This document shows, piece after piece, positions 8,813 through 18,355 of a DNA stretch of 64,000 nucleotides (the first letter of the stretch is position 1; each line of letters starts with the position of its first letter). Origin of the DNA: Mesorhizobium mediterraneum (GTDB taxonomy: Bacteria > Pseudomonadota > Alphaproteobacteria > Rhizobiales > Rhizobiaceae); NCBI RefSeq assembly GCF_002284565.1, contig NZ_NPKI01000015.1, forward strand, positions 682,001-746,000, in the 5' to 3' direction. The translations under genes were made by a program, and so were the position numbers. The notes beneath the pieces are model-generated. The model saw only the letters and a list, made by a program, of their open reading frames with translations, did not search any database and was not told where the DNA came from.

Positions 8813-9323
8813 TCGCGATCGCCTTCAGCGCCTCGCCGGACAGCCTGAGAAAGACTTTCTGGCCATGGCGGTCGGCACCAAGCCCGTCGTAGAAGCGTAG
8901 CGCACCTTCGTTCCAGTCCTCGGTGGTCAGGTCGATGCGGCCGATGCCTTCGCGCAGGCAATGGCCGGCGAGAAATGCCATCAGAGCCCGACCGACACCG
9001 GCATTGCGGACGTTTTCCCGCACGAACAGATCCTTGAGGAACAGCAGCCGTTCGAGATCGATGCCGGGATGTGCGATCGCAACCGACGCAAGCCCGCAAA
9101 TCTCGCCCTCGGCGAAGGCGAGTGCGAAATGCGGATAGGCCGGGCTTTCCTGGTCAAGCCATTTCTGCGAGGCAGACAGAGCCCGGTCGGCATCGATCGG
9201 CGGCTGCCGGTAATGCACCGCCATCTCGCACAGCATGGCGGCGAGTGCAGCCGCATCCCCGGTCGTCGCCCAGCGGACGTCGACCGCCACAGGCTCAGCC
9301 CAGGAACTTGGCGATGATCGCAT
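8802..9323 (-). CDS. GNAT-family N-acetyltransferase
   Basis: About 173 residues with the acetyl-CoA fold: [18 protein letters not shown] (motif A, acetyl-CoA pyrophosphate loop) and a C-terminal [17 protein letters not shown]. The acceptor substrate is unknown. The gene lies immediately downstream of leuB on the same strand. The ATG at 9323 overlaps leuB by 29 bases; a GTG at 9290, just after the leuB stop, is an alternative start. Either way the two genes look translationally coupled. Confidence 0.8.
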   Translation of the reverse strand: MRSSPSSWAEPVAVDVRWATTGDAAALAAMLCEMAVHYRQPPIDADRALSASQKWLDQESPAYPHFALAFAEGEICGLASVAIAHPGIDLERLLFLKDLFVRENVRNAGVGRALMAFLAGHCLREGIGRIDLTTEDWNEGALRFYDGLGADRHGQKVFLRLSGEALKAIAIKS

Positions 9324-10398
9324 CGCCCATCTCGGTGGTGCCGACCTCGGTCATCCCTGGCGAATGAATATCCCTGGTGCGCAGGCCGTCGTCGAGCACG
9401 GCGGCGATGGCGCTTTCCAGACGGTCTGCTTCGGTTACCATGCCGAAGGAATAGCGCATGCACATGGCGAAGGAGGCGACCATGGCGATCGGATTGGCGA
9501 TGCCCTTGCCTGATATGTCGGGCGCCGAGCCATGCACAGGTTCGTAGAGCGCCTTGCGCTTTTTCGTCTTGGCATCCGGCGCGCCGAGCGATGCCGACGG
9601 CAGCATGCCGATCGAGCCGGTCAGCATGGCGGCGATGTCGGACAGCATGTCGCCGAACAGATTGTCGGTGACGATGACGTCAAACTGCTTGGGCCAGCGC
9701 ACCAGCTGCATGCCGCCGGCGTCGGCCAGCATGTGATCGAGCTTGACGTCTGCGTAGCGCGCCTTGTGGGTCTGGGTGACGACCTCGTTCCACAAAACGC
9801 CGGATTTCATCACATTGCGCTTTTCCATTGAGGTGACGTGGTTCTTGCGTGTCCGCGCCAGCTCGAAGGCGACGCCGGAAATGCGCTCGATCTCGAACGT
9901 GTCGTAGACCTGCGTGTCGATGCCGCGCTTCTGGCCGTTGCCGAGATCGATGATCTGCTTCGGCTCGCCGAAATAGACGCCGCCGGTGAGCTCGCGCACG
10001 ATTAGAATGTCGAGACCCTCGACCACGTCCTGCTTGAGCGAGGAGGACGCCGCCAGCGCTGGATAGCAGATGGCCGGCCTGAGATTGGCGAACAGCTCCA
10101 TATCCTTGCGCAGCCGCAGCAACCCGGCTTCCGGGCGCACTTCATAGGGCACCGCATCCCATTTCGGCCCGCCGACGGCGCCGAACAGCACCGCGTCGGC
10201 AGCCATCGCCTTGGCCATGTCGGCATCGGAAATCGCCGCGCCATGCGCGTCATAGGCGCAGCCGCCGACGAGCCCCTCATCGGTGACGAAACCACTGCCG
10301 AGCTTGTCGTTCATGGCTGATATCAGCTTCTTCACCTCGGCCATGGCCTCGGGGCCGATGCCGTCGCCGGCGAGCAGGAGAAGATTTTTCGAAGCCAT
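9295..10398 (-). CDS. leuB: 3-isopropylmalate dehydrogenase
   Basis: Catalyses the NAD-dependent oxidation and decarboxylation of 3-isopropylmalate in leucine synthesis. The 367-residue protein has the family signatures [20 protein letters not shown] (metal-binding aspartates) and [10 protein letters not shown] (NAD site). leuC begins at 63904 on the other strand, so the leucine genes are not in one operon here. A palindromic repeat sits just upstream at 10418. Confidence 0.97.
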   Translation of the reverse strand: MASKNLLLLAGDGIGPEAMAEVKKLISAMNDKLGSGFVTDEGLVGGCAYDAHGAAISDADMAKAMAADAVLFGAVGGPKWDAVPYEVRPEAGLLRLRKDMELFANLRPAICYPALAASSSLKQDVVEGLDILIVRELTGGVYFGEPKQIIDLGNGQKRGIDTQVYDTFEIERISGVAFELARTRKNHVTSMEKRNVMKSGVLWNEVVTQTHKARYADVKLDHMLADAGGMQLVRWPKQFDVIVTDNLFGDMLSDIAAMLTGSIGMLPSASLGAPDAKTKKRKALYEPVHGSAPDISGKGIANPIAMVASFAMCMRYSFGMVTEADRLESAIAAVLDDGLRTRDIHSPGMTEVGTTEMGDAIIAKFLG

Positions 10399-10417
10399 CA
10401 GAACCGTCCTAATTGTG

Positions 10418-10463
10418 GCGCATGACCCCGAAATCGGAATCGATTTCGGAAAGGATCATGCGC
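10418..10463. repeat. Short palindromic element (GATCATGC module)
   Basis: The arms gcgcatga(cc)ccgaaatcg and cgatttcggaaaggatcatgcgc face each other across gaat. It resembles the module seen at 23491, 33349, 36463 and 42791. It lies 20 bases upstream of leuB. The remaining bases to 10612 hold no gene. Confidence 0.65.
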
Positions 10464-10612
10464 AGAAACAAAATTCTACAGCGTCCTTTGCGCGTCCAAA
10501 AGGACGCGCGGCGCTGTCGTGAGCCGCGGCCTTGCTAAACGCCAAGCGGGCTATGCGCAAGCGTTTGGTTCAGAGCATCTTTGGCGATCCTTGGCGCCCC
10601 GCACCGACGCGC

Positions 10613-10996
10613 TCAGGCCGTGCGCTTGAGTGCCGTCACCTCAATCTCGATCTTCATTTCCGGCTTGTTGAGCTGGCAGACGATCATCGTCGCCGCCGGC
10701 CTGATGTCGCCAAAGGCTTCGCCGAGGATCGGAAAGACGATGTCCACGAAAGCCGCGTCGGTGATGTAGTAATGCGCCCGCACCACATCGGCGATCTCGA
10801 AGCCGCCGTCCTGCAACGCCTTGGCGATCGTCGCCAGGCAATTGCGCGTCTGCGCCTCGACCGTCTCCGGCATCGACATCGTCGTATAGTCGTAGCCGGT
10901 CGTTCCGGAGACGAAACACCAGTCGCCCTGCACCACGGCGCGCGAATAACCGGCGGCCTTCTCGAACGGCGAGCCGGTAGAGATCAGTTTTCGCAT
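10613..10996 (-). CDS. RidA/YjgF-family protein
   Basis: A protein of 127 residues with the RidA fold: an N-terminal G-Y-S-R-A-V-V, the central V-S-G-T-T-G-Y-D, Q-T-R-N-C-L-A-T-I-A-K-A-L and the terminal P-A-A-T-M-I-V-C-Q-L with K-I-E-I-E-V-T-A. Family members hydrolyse reactive enamines or imines from PLP enzymes, or bind small ligands. The catalytic arginine of true RidA (usually in an R-P-A motif) appears as R-P-A-A-T here, so deaminase activity is possible. It is a monocistronic gene between leuB and argG. Confidence 0.85.
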   Translation of the reverse strand: MRKLISTGSPFEKAAGYSRAVVQGDWCFVSGTTGYDYTTMSMPETVEAQTRNCLATIAKALQDGGFEIADVVRAHYYITDAAFVDIVFPILGEAFGDIRPAATMIVCQLNKPEMKIEIEVTALKRTA

Positions 10997-11122
10997 GGTC
11001 CTTCCCTCGCGTATTCTTCAGGCAATGTTGAGCTGAAGAAGTGCCTTTCGGCTGCAGGCCGGCCGCCACAGTCCCTTTAAGGCTCAGTCAGAGAGCCAAA
11101 TCCCTCTGTGCAGAGGAACTGG

Positions 11123-12346
11123 CTAGTTTTTTCGACTACGCGCCGCCAGCGTCCGCAGCCTCAGTGCGTTGAGGCGGATGAAGCCCTCGGCGTCCTTCTG
11201 GTCGTAGGCGCCACGATCGTCCTCGAAGGTGACCAGCGCATCGGAATAGAGCGTCTTCTTCGACTTGCGGCCGGTGACGATGACGTTGCCCTTGTAGAGC
11301 TTCAGCCGCACCGTGCCTTCGACATCTTCCTGGCTCTTGTCGATCATCGCCTGCAGCATCAGGCGCTCGGGCGCGAACCAGAAGCCATTGTAGATCAGCT
11401 CGGCATAGCGCGGCATGAACTCGTCCTTGAGGTGGGCGGCGCCGCGGTCGAGCGTGATCGATTCGATCGCCCGGTGGGCGGCGATAAGGATGGTGCCGCC
11501 GGGGGTCTCGTAGACGCCGCGCGATTTCATGCCGACGAAACGGTTCTCGACCAGGTCGAGCCGGCCGATGCCGTTGTCGCGGCCGAGATCGTTGAGCGCC
11601 GCCAGCATCGTCGCCGGCGACAGTTTCTTGCCGTTGAGCGCGATCGGATCGCCCTTCAGGAATTCGATTTCGATCTCGGTGACCTCGTCCGGCGCGTCCA
11701 TCGGTGAGACGGTGCGTTGGTGGACGAATTCCGGCGGCTCGGTCCACGGGTCTTCCAGCACCTTGCCCTCGGAAGACGAGTGCAGCAGGTTGGCGTCGAC
11801 CGAAAACGGCGCATCGCCCTTCTTGTCCTTCGGCACCGGAATCTGGTGCTGCTCGGCAAAGTTGATCAGGTCGGTGCGCGACTTGAACGACCAGTCGCGC
11901 CATGGCGCGATGACCTTGATGTCGGGGTTGAGCGCATAGGCCGCGAGCTCGAAGCGGACCTGATCGTTGCCCTTGCCGGTGGCGCCGTGGGCGATCGCAT
12001 CAGCGCCGGTCTCGTTGGCGATCTCGACGAGGTGCTTGGAGATCAGCGGGCGGGCGATCGAGGTGCCGAGCAAATAGGTGCCTTCATAGACGGCGTTGGC
12101 GCGGAACATCGGGAAAACGAAGTCGGAAACGAACTCCTCGCGAACATCCATGATACGGATGTCCTTGATGCCCATCATCTCGGCCTTGCGCCGCGCCGGC
12201 TCCAGCTCGCCGCCCTGGCCGAGATCGGCGGTGAAGGTGACGACCTCGGCGCCGAGCTCGGTCTGCAGCCATTTCAGGATGATCGAGGTGTCGAGGCCGC
12301 CGGAATAGGCGAGCACGACTTTCTTGACGGCTTTTGCTTTTGGCAT
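11123..12346 (-). CDS. argG: Argininosuccinate synthase
   Basis: Joins citrulline and aspartate with ATP in arginine synthesis. The 407-residue protein begins [11 protein letters not shown] and has the PP-loop Y-S-G-G-L-D-T-S at residues 14-21. It also has [15 protein letters not shown] and [18 protein letters not shown]. The start at 12346 gives the usual length; the in-frame extension to 12442 is not family-like. It is transcribed alone, diverging from the LysE-type exporter at 12531. Confidence 0.97.
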   Translation of the reverse strand: MPKAKAVKKVVLAYSGGLDTSIILKWLQTELGAEVVTFTADLGQGGELEPARRKAEMMGIKDIRIMDVREEFVSDFVFPMFRANAVYEGTYLLGTSIARPLISKHLVEIANETGADAIAHGATGKGNDQVRFELAAYALNPDIKVIAPWRDWSFKSRTDLINFAEQHQIPVPKDKKGDAPFSVDANLLHSSSEGKVLEDPWTEPPEFVHQRTVSPMDAPDEVTEIEIEFLKGDPIALNGKKLSPATMLAALNDLGRDNGIGRLDLVENRFVGMKSRGVYETPGGTILIAAHRAIESITLDRGAAHLKDEFMPRYAELIYNGFWFAPERLMLQAMIDKSQEDVEGTVRLKLYKGNVIVTGRKSKKTLYSDALVTFEDDRGAYDQKDAEGFIRLNALRLRTLAARSRKN

Positions 12347-12530
12347 TGTGGGCGGTTCCGCGACGGGGTTCTTCGCGGGCGAGGTATCACGCCGGTTCCG
12401 GCTAGCGCAAGGGACGAACGATCCCCCGGTCGCTGCTGGCATACTGGATCAGCCGTGGTGCCGGCCAGAAGCTGGCGCCGGCTTGGCGCTTGCGGTATAG
12501 GCTGCGCCTTCTTCATTCAGGGGCCCGCCC

Positions 12531-13172
12531 ATGTCCTTCATTCCCGACACCACCACGCTGATCCAGTTCGCCATCGCCACCGTGATCCTGGCGATCACGC
12601 CGGGTCCCGACATGACGCTGTTCGTCTCGCGCACGCTGAGCCATGGTCGCGCCGCCGGCTTTGCCTCGATGGCGGGCGCGCTGTGCGGCACGCTGATCCA
12701 CACCACGCTGGTGGTGGTCGGCATCTCGGCGCTGATCGTTGCCTCGCCGGCGGCCTTTCTTGCGCTCAAGATTTTCGGCGCCGGCTATCTCGTCTTCCTG
12801 GCGTGGCAGGCGATCACCAAGGGATCGGCGTTTTCGCCCGAGAAGAAGAGCGGGCCTGAGATTTCGCTGTTCCGCGCCTGGGCGGCGGGGCTCGGCGTCA
12901 ATCTGCTCAACCCGAAGATCATCCTGTTCTTTATGACTTTCCTGCCGCAGTTCGTCTCCGCACACGACCCGAACGCGCCCGGAAAACTGTTTTTCCTCGG
13001 CGCGATGTTCGTCGTGCTGTCGATCCCGGTAACGGCGCCGATGGTGTTTGCAGCGGAAAAATTCTCGGCGGCGATGAAGACCAGCCCGCGCGTCACACGC
13101 GTCGTCGATTATCTGTTCGCCGGGGTGTTCTCGGCCTTCGCGCTCAAGATCCTGACCGCCCAGGCGAAGTAG
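12531..13172 (+). CDS. LysE/RhtB-family amino-acid exporter
   Basis: Inner-membrane exporter of 213 residues with about six hydrophobic segments. The family signature I-T-P-G-P-D-M-T-L-F lies at about 22-31, and G-V-N-L-L-N-P-K-I-I-L-F-F near residue 122 is equally typical. Members export amino acids such as homoserine, threonine or lysine; the substrate here is not evident. The 3' end overlaps the convergent membrane gene by 29 bases. Confidence 0.88.
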   Translation: MSFIPDTTTLIQFAIATVILAITPGPDMTLFVSRTLSHGRAAGFASMAGALCGTLIHTTLVVVGISALIVASPAAFLALKIFGAGYLVFLAWQAITKGSAFSPEKKSGPEISLFRAWAAGLGVNLLNPKIILFFMTFLPQFVSAHDPNAPGKLFFLGAMFVVLSIPVTAPMVFAAEKFSAAMKTSPRVTRVVDYLFAGVFSAFALKILTAQAK

Positions 13173-13629
13173 GCGCGGACCTTCCGGCTTGCCGCCAGCT
13201 CCCGGCCGAGCGCCCGGCGCTCAGCCAGTAGAAAATGCCGCCGACCATGCCGCAGCCGATCACGGCAGCGGCGACGCGCGGATCGGTGATCTCGAAATTG
13301 GCATCGGCGGTCTGGTAAGCGAAGCCGAGGAAGACCGCCGCGACCACCGCGCCCGCCAGCGCGTAGAACAGCCAATCACGCCGTCCCAGGATTTCGGAGA
13401 CGAGGATGGCGACCGCCGCCGGCATGAAGGCGAAATAGGCGACGAACAGCGCAACGAAGGGGATCGAAAAATACAGGGAAGCAGTCGCCGTAGGGTGCGC
13501 GTGCTCCGGCGTGTAGCCCAGCGACGCCAGAAACATGACGTTGAGGAAGGCGCTGGCAGCCAGCGAGGCGACGACATAGCCGATCAGGATGACGGCGAAG
13601 CGGATGAGGTAGGCAAAGAGACGGTTCAT
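13144..13629 (-). CDS. Small integral membrane protein, paralogue of the gene upstream
   Basis: The 161-residue protein has four hydrophobic segments, at about 5-35, 47-77, 85-105 and 115-135, and a basic tail. I do not recognise a named family. Its start ([20 protein letters not shown]) resembles the start of the neighbour at 14090, which also reads N-R-L then a hydrophobic stretch and G-Y-V-I-A, so the two look like a tandem duplication. The ATG at 13629 overlaps that neighbour's stop in an ATGA arrangement. The last nine codons overlap the convergent LysE gene. Confidence 0.75.
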   Translation of the reverse strand: MNRLFAYLIRFAVILIGYVVASLAASAFLNVMFLASLGYTPEHAHPTATASLYFSIPFVALFVAYFAFMPAAVAILVSEILGRRDWLFYALAGAVVAAVFLGFAYQTADANFEITDPRVAAAVIGCGMVGGIFYWLSAGRSAGSWRQAGRSAPTSPGRSGS

Positions 13630-14090
13630 GCCGAAACTGCTTCCCTTTGTTTGATAAGGAAACGCCCGGTTACTGCCCAGTAGGCATAACCGCCGGAGAA
13701 TCCACCGGGTAGACAGGGCAGGAGTGGCGCAGCGGATATGTTCAACGGGGTCGTTTGTGTCCAGGCGCTTAAGACCAGAAGCGCGAGGATGGCGTTCAGG
13801 GCGCCAGCGCACGCAAATGGCAGCCAGCGGTTCCAGCCTTGTCCACGGGCGACAAGCAGCGTGAGCAGAAAACCGGGCAGCGCCGTCAGGAAAGTAGTCA
13901 TGAGCACGGATTGGTAAACAAAGCCCACACCGCGGACGCTGCGGTAAAACGATCCCCAGGCGCCGCCATCCGGCAGGACGGTCGGGAGCAGCAACACGAA
14001 GAAGGTGGCGGCGACCGCAACCAGGACGGCAATGACATAACCCAAAGATATGAATGCGACGTGGCCGAACCAGGCAACAAGACGATTCAC
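13626..14090 (-). CDS. Small integral membrane protein coupled to rlmN
   Basis: A 154-residue protein with four hydrophobic segments, no recognised family and an N-terminus similar to its downstream neighbour. It begins with GTG at 14090, which overlaps the rlmN stop (GTGA). That coupling argues for this start over longer in-frame readings to 14303, which would lie inside rlmN. The three genes rlmN, this one and the 13629 gene therefore form an operon with two four-base overlaps. Confidence 0.75.
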   Translation of the reverse strand: MNRLVAWFGHVAFISLGYVIAVLVAVAATFFVLLLPTVLPDGGAWGSFYRSVRGVGFVYQSVLMTTFLTALPGFLLTLLVARGQGWNRWLPFACAGALNAILALLVLSAWTQTTPLNISAAPLLPCLPGGFSGGYAYWAVTGRFLIKQREAVSA

Positions 14091-15322
14091 GCCTCGCCGT
14101 GCCCCGCGATCATCATCGCCTCCAGCGCCAGCCGGTCGACCTTGCGCATGCGCTCCGAGTCCGACTTGAGCTGGCCGCAGGCGGCGAGGATATCGCGGCC
14201 GCGCGGCGTGCGGATCGGCGAGGCATAGCCGGCATTGTTGATGTAGTCGGCGAACTTCTCGATCGTCTCCCAGTCCGAGCACTGGTAGTTGGTGCCCGGC
14301 CACGGGTTGAACGGGATCAGGTTGATCTTGGCCGGAATGCCCTTGAGCAGCTTGATCAATCCTTTGGCATCCTCGATCGAATCGTTGACGTCCTTCAGCA
14401 TCACATATTCGAAGGTGATACGGCGGGCGTTCGACAGGCCGGGATAGGCGCGGCAGGCGGCGATCAGCTCTTTCAACGGATACTTCTTGTTGATCGGCAC
14501 CAACAGGTCGCGCAGATCGTCATTGGTGGCATGCAGCGAGATCGCCAGCATGACGCCGATCTCCTCGCCGGTGCGGAAGATCTCCGGCACGACGCCGGAG
14601 GTCGACAGCGTGATGCGGCGCTTCGACAGCGACAGCCCGTCGCCGTCGGACGCGATCAGCAGCGCCTTCTTCACCGCCTCAAAATTGTAGAGCGGCTCGC
14701 CCATGCCCATCATGACGACGTTGGACACTTTCCGGCCCTCGGCCGGCACGATGGCGCCGTCGGGCGTGTCGCGGTCGGGGAAATCGCCGAGCCGGTCGCG
14801 GGCGGTCAGAAGCTGAGCGAGGATTTCTTCCGCCGTCAGGTTGCGCACCAGCTTTTGCGTGCCGGTGTGGCAGAAGGAGCAGGTCAGCGTGCAACCGACC
14901 TGCGAGGAGATGCACAGCGTGCCGCGGCCTTCTTCGGGGATGTAGACGGTCTCGATCTCGACCGGCCGGCCGGCACCGCGTGGCGGAAAGCGAAACAGCC
15001 ATTTGCGCGTGCCGTCGGAGGAAATCTGCTCCTCGACGATCTCGGGCCTGGCGATGGTGAAATGCTTGTCGAGCTCGGCGCGCAGATCCTTGGAGATGTT
15101 GAACATGCCGGCGAAGTCGGAGACGCCGCGCACATACATCCAGTGCCAGAGCTGCTGGGCGCGCATCTTGGCCTGGCGCTCCGGCACGATGCCTGACGCA
15201 ATGAGGGCGGCGCCAAGCTCGGCCCGTGTCAGGCCGATCAGGGACGGTTTTTCGGCCGGCATGGCGCGGGCGCGCAACGCGTCACGGGCGCCGTCAGTGG
15301 TAAGATCAAATGAAAGGGTCAT
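14087..15322 (-). CDS. rlmN: Dual-specificity 23S rRNA/tRNA adenine-C2 methyltransferase RlmN
   Basis: Radical-SAM enzyme that methylates C2 of A2503 in 23S rRNA and A37 in several tRNAs. In the 411-residue protein the radical-SAM cysteines are Cys144, Cys148 and Cys151 in G-C-T-L-T-C-S-F-C. It also has [15 protein letters not shown] and the C-terminal A-A-C-G-Q-L with the cysteine used for methyl transfer. The start at 15322 gives the family length; an extension to 15412 is unlikely. Confidence 0.95.
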   Translation of the reverse strand: MTLSFDLTTDGARDALRARAMPAEKPSLIGLTRAELGAALIASGIVPERQAKMRAQQLWHWMYVRGVSDFAGMFNISKDLRAELDKHFTIARPEIVEEQISSDGTRKWLFRFPPRGAGRPVEIETVYIPEEGRGTLCISSQVGCTLTCSFCHTGTQKLVRNLTAEEILAQLLTARDRLGDFPDRDTPDGAIVPAEGRKVSNVVMMGMGEPLYNFEAVKKALLIASDGDGLSLSKRRITLSTSGVVPEIFRTGEEIGVMLAISLHATNDDLRDLLVPINKKYPLKELIAACRAYPGLSNARRITFEYVMLKDVNDSIEDAKGLIKLLKGIPAKINLIPFNPWPGTNYQCSDWETIEKFADYINNAGYASPIRTPRGRDILAACGQLKSDSERMRKVDRLALEAMMIAGHGEA

Positions 15323-15468
15323 TGTTGCGCCAATATAAGCGATTTGCGGCCGATTACAGCATCGTGCCCGAAATGAAGCGCGGCGCATAGCACAGGTTGA
15401 TGGCGGAGTCATGGGCGGCGGCGGGGCAAGGCTCGCTGCAATGTGCCGGCCGGCGGCGCTTCAAAAGC

Positions 15469-15493
15469 AAAAAAGCCGGGCTTGCGGCCCGGC
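15469..15493 (-). terminator. Terminator downstream of the IalB-like gene
   Basis: A seven-base GC stem, gccgggc/gcccggc (15475-15481 with 15487-15493), has a five-base loop. On the minus strand it is followed by six T residues. It lies 24 bases past the stop of the gene at 15517-16020. Confidence 0.8.
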
Positions 15494-15516
15494 CCTTACT
15501 CAAACTCGGCCTATGG

Positions 15517-16020
15517 CTATTTGCACTTGGCGATAGACGACAGCGCCGCCGAGATGCCTTTCAGCGAAAACACATAGGTGGTGGTGTTGCCGCGGCCGGA
15601 CTTCGCCTGCACCTTCATGTCGCTGCCGGACTTCATCGCGGCGATCAGCACCGGCTCCTCGGCGGCGTTCTCGACCCAGGCCGACTTGCCGCGGGTGAAC
15701 ATGGAAAAGCTCTTGCCGTCGATGGTGACGGTGGCCTTGGAGTTTTCCTGGAAATTGTAGCCGGCGATGAATTGCGGCTCATAGGACACCTGCTGTCCCG
15801 GCCGCTGGCTGACGAAGAAGAACATGTCGCCGTGATCAAGCGTCGGCGGCTGCTTGTCGGTCGGCACGGTCAGCACATAGCAAACCTTGCCGCCCGACGC
15901 CTGGTAGCTGTAAGTGCCCCAGGCATTGTGCTGGCCGATCTTGGTCGCCGACTGCGCCAACACCGGCGCTGTCATGGCCACCAGTGCCAGGCTCGAAATT
16001 GTAGCAATCAATCCGCGCAT
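15517..16020 (-). CDS. IalB-family (invasion-associated locus B) secreted protein
   Basis: A 167-residue protein with a clear signal peptide (about residues 1-22, ending A-P-V-L-A-Q). The mature part has the IalB pattern: W-G-T-Y-S-Y, C-Y-V-L, F-F-F-V-S-Q-R-P, and a C-terminal cysteine at about 166 that can pair with the first (about 47). IalB was named in Bartonella for a role in erythrocyte entry. Rhizobial versions are periplasmic proteins of unclear function. Confidence 0.85.
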   Translation of the reverse strand: MRGLIATISSLALVAMTAPVLAQSATKIGQHNAWGTYSYQASGGKVCYVLTVPTDKQPPTLDHGDMFFFVSQRPGQQVSYEPQFIAGYNFQENSKATVTIDGKSFSMFTRGKSAWVENAAEEPVLIAAMKSGSDMKVQAKSGRGNTTTYVFSLKGISAALSSIAKCK

Positions 16021-16260
16021 CGCTTTTCCCGTATTCCAAATGGTGCGGACGCAGGCCGGCTCGGCGTCCTGCCCGTCGCTTCATTTTGATTTAATCTGGG
16101 TTACCAAACGGTGAACTTCCCTTGGGAAAAGGACTTCCACCCCAGGAAACCGCCGCCATCCTTGCGCCCGTCGCTCGAAAAGCGGCAGTTGCAACGTCCC
16201 TGTCGCGACTTGGAGGCCACGAAAGCGGCAAGAGTTTGACTTTTCTGCCTTATCGCCGGC

Positions 16261-16623
16261 TCAGCTGTTGTCGGCTATCGCCTGCCTGGCGGCGAGCCGG
16301 TGCGCGGGGGTGATGTGGGCTTTGACGGCAGTGATCGCGGCGGTCAGCACGGCGATGTCGTCGGTAAAGCCCAGCCCGAAGACGAAGTCGGGGATGACGT
16401 CCGTCGGCAGCACGAAATAGCCGAGGGCCGCCAGCAAAATGCCCTTGGCGCGCAGCGGCGTGTTCTTGTCCATGGCGCAGTAATAGGCGGCGACCAGCTC
16501 TTCCATGAACGGGATTTGCCGGGCAGCCTTCTTGGCCGTGCGCCAGAAGTTCTCGCGCACTTCGCGCGCGTCGCCCGGCTTGCCGCCAAAGCCGAAGAAA
16601 TCAAAACTGGATTTTTGCGCCAT
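16261..16623 (-). CDS. YkvA-family (DUF1232) small membrane protein
   Basis: 120 residues. The DUF1232 signature is at about 55-85: L-R-A-K-G-I-L-L-A-A-L-G-Y-F-V-L-P-T-D-V-I-P-D-F, then G-F-T-D-D-I-A-V-L. The family is a short membrane-associated hairpin of unknown function. The ATG at 16623 has AGGAGAGG seven bases upstream; the codon before it is TTG and is not needed as a start. Confidence 0.85.
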   Translation of the reverse strand: MAQKSSFDFFGFGGKPGDAREVRENFWRTAKKAARQIPFMEELVAAYYCAMDKNTPLRAKGILLAALGYFVLPTDVIPDFVFGLGFTDDIAVLTAAITAVKAHITPAHRLAARQAIADNS

Positions 16624-16852
16624 CAACCTCTCCTAACGAGGCTGCGCTCGTCGTTCCACGCGCGCCTGCCAGCGGGAAATGTGGTGAAAGCGCCCGTCCA
16701 CTACAAGAGCTCGGCCGTTCCCGGCCTGAAAATCAGGTGATGCTGGCCTGCAAGTGGCGGGCAATCGCCCGCTTTGGAGTTTGCGGAAACGCCCCTCCCG
16801 TCGTCATCCTGGGCGGAGCGAGCGGCTACGGCGTCTTCAGATCTCCAACGAC

Positions 16853-17146
16853 CTAATCGAAATAGCGGTTCATCGTCTTGGCCAGTTCGAAATCGAGCGC
16901 GGTCAGGCCGCCGGCATCATGGGTGTTGAGCGTCACGTTCACGGTCTTGTAGACATTCGACCAGTCGGGGTGATGGTCCATTTTCTCCGCCGCCAGGGCG
17001 ACGCGGGTCATGAAGGCGAAGGCTTCGGAAAAGTTGTTGAAGGTGAAGCTGCGCGCGATCGAGCCGCCATCCTTGGCCAGCGACCAGCCATCGAGACCGG
17101 CCAGCGCCTCGGCGACCGCCGCCTTGCTCAGTTTCTCTCTCGCCAT
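16853..17146 (-). CDS. phhB: Pterin-4a-carbinolamine dehydratase
   Basis: 97 residues, the full length of this single-domain enzyme. The active-site region [10 protein letters not shown] and [12 protein letters not shown] are plain. It dehydrates the 4a-carbinolamine formed by aromatic amino-acid hydroxylases and so recycles tetrahydrobiopterin; such proteins may also act as transcription cofactors. No hydroxylase gene lies in this window. It diverges from the phosphatase gene at 17199. Confidence 0.93.
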   Translation of the reverse strand: MAREKLSKAAVAEALAGLDGWSLAKDGGSIARSFTFNNFSEAFAFMTRVALAAEKMDHHPDWSNVYKTVNVTLNTHDAGGLTALDFELAKTMNRYFD

Positions 17147-17198
17147 GTTCGTTTCCCGTGCTATCTGGATTTGCAGTCTTCAGCATAGTGCCGGATCG

Positions 17199-17717
17199 AT
17201 GAGCGCAAAGCCGATAAAATCCATTCTTTTCGTCTGTCTCGGCAATATCTGCCGATCGCCACTGGCGGAGGGCGTGTTGCGCGCCGTCCTGGCGGAGCGC
17301 GGCCTCGATCGGGATATCCTGCTCGATTCGGCCGGGACCAGCGACTGGGAAGCCGGCGCGGCACCCGACCCGCGCTCTATGTCGATCGCAGAGCGGCACG
17401 GCATCGATATTTCCAGACAGAGGGCGCGCAAGCTGACACCGGACGATTTTTCGCGGTTCGACCTCATTCTCTCGATGGACAGATCGAATCTCCGGGATCT
17501 GAAAGCGCTGGTGCCTGCCGCCATGCGCGACCGTGTCCATCTGTTCCTGGAGTTTGCGCAGGGAAGAGTGAGCGACGTGCCGGACCCTTATCACGAGGGG
17601 CCGGAGGCGTTTGCCTCGGTCTACCGCATGATCCGCGAAGCATCGGAGGCGCTGGCGACGCGGCTCGAAGCGCGGCTGTCGGCGCCAGACAGCGGCCAGG
17701 CCTCCTCGACGATGTAG
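17199..17717 (+). CDS. Low-molecular-weight protein-tyrosine phosphatase
   Basis: A cytoplasmic phosphatase of 172 residues. The P-loop C-L-G-N-I-C-R-S at residues 13-20 is the CX5R catalytic site. The general-acid aspartate lies in D-P-Y-H-E-G near residue 130. The ATG at 17199 puts the P-loop at the family's usual place; an open frame back to 17010 runs into the dehydratase gene and is not used. Its last 97 bases overlap the convergent thpR gene, so the final 30 residues are encoded opposite that gene. Confidence 0.9.
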   Translation: MSAKPIKSILFVCLGNICRSPLAEGVLRAVLAERGLDRDILLDSAGTSDWEAGAAPDPRSMSIAERHGIDISRQRARKLTPDDFSRFDLILSMDRSNLRDLKALVPAAMRDRVHLFLEFAQGRVSDVPDPYHEGPEAFASVYRMIREASEALATRLEARLSAPDSGQASSTM

Positions 17718-18217
17718 GGTCCGCCGCCGACCGAATCGCGCGATGACATCAGGACGAAGCGGCCGACGCGGAAGGGCAGCGTCGAAAAGTTGCCGCGTGC
17801 CGACAGATACTGGGCGACGTCGAGCGGGCTCGAATTGCGTAAGCGGGCCAGCGTTACATGCGGCATGAACTTGCGCGGATCGGCGGGGATGCCGAGGCGC
17901 TGGCAGATGCGCTCGATCTCGGCTTGCAGGGCTGAAAGATCGGGCGAGGCGGAAACGCCGGCCCACACCGCATGCGGTTTCTTCTGGCCGAAGGCGCCGA
18001 CGCCGGACAGCGTCAGCTGGAAGGACGGGCGGTGGACACGATCGAGCGCGTTGGCGATCTCGTCGGCGACATGGCCCTCGACATCGCCGATGAAGCGCAG
18101 CGTCATGTGGTAGTTCTCGACGTCGATCCAGCGGGCCCCGGGCAGGCCGCCCCGGAGCAGGGACAGCGAAAGGGCGGCATCACGCGGTATTTCGAGGGCG
18201 GTGAAAAGACGCGGCAT
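17621..18217 (-). CDS. thpR: RNA 2',3'-cyclic phosphodiesterase, 2H family
   Basis: The two HxTx motifs of 2H phosphoesterases are present: H-M-T-L-R-F (near residue 37) and H-V-T-L-A-R (near 125), in a 198-residue protein. The family hydrolyses 2',3'-cyclic phosphates on RNA ends. The ATG at 18217 has AGGAGG ten bases upstream. The normal protein would end near G-G-G-P-Y-I-V-E-E-A-W-P-L-S. Here about 30 extra residues follow, encoded opposite the 3' end of the phosphatase gene. Confidence 0.9.
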   Translation of the reverse strand: MPRLFTALEIPRDAALSLSLLRGGLPGARWIDVENYHMTLRFIGDVEGHVADEIANALDRVHRPSFQLTLSGVGAFGQKKPHAVWAGVSASPDLSALQAEIERICQRLGIPADPRKFMPHVTLARLRNSSPLDVAQYLSARGNFSTLPFRVGRFVLMSSRDSVGGGPYIVEEAWPLSGADSRASSRVASASDASRIMR

Positions 18218-18355
18218 GGCAAGCCTCCTGTCCTCGAATCGAACTCTTGTCCCTAGCGAATCATCGATAATCGAGCGGGGCAAGTGGTTTGTTGGTCGCA
18301 GGCCCGCCTAAAATCTTCCCCTGGGGAAGGCGAAGCCTCCTCGAAGTCCAGTTCT

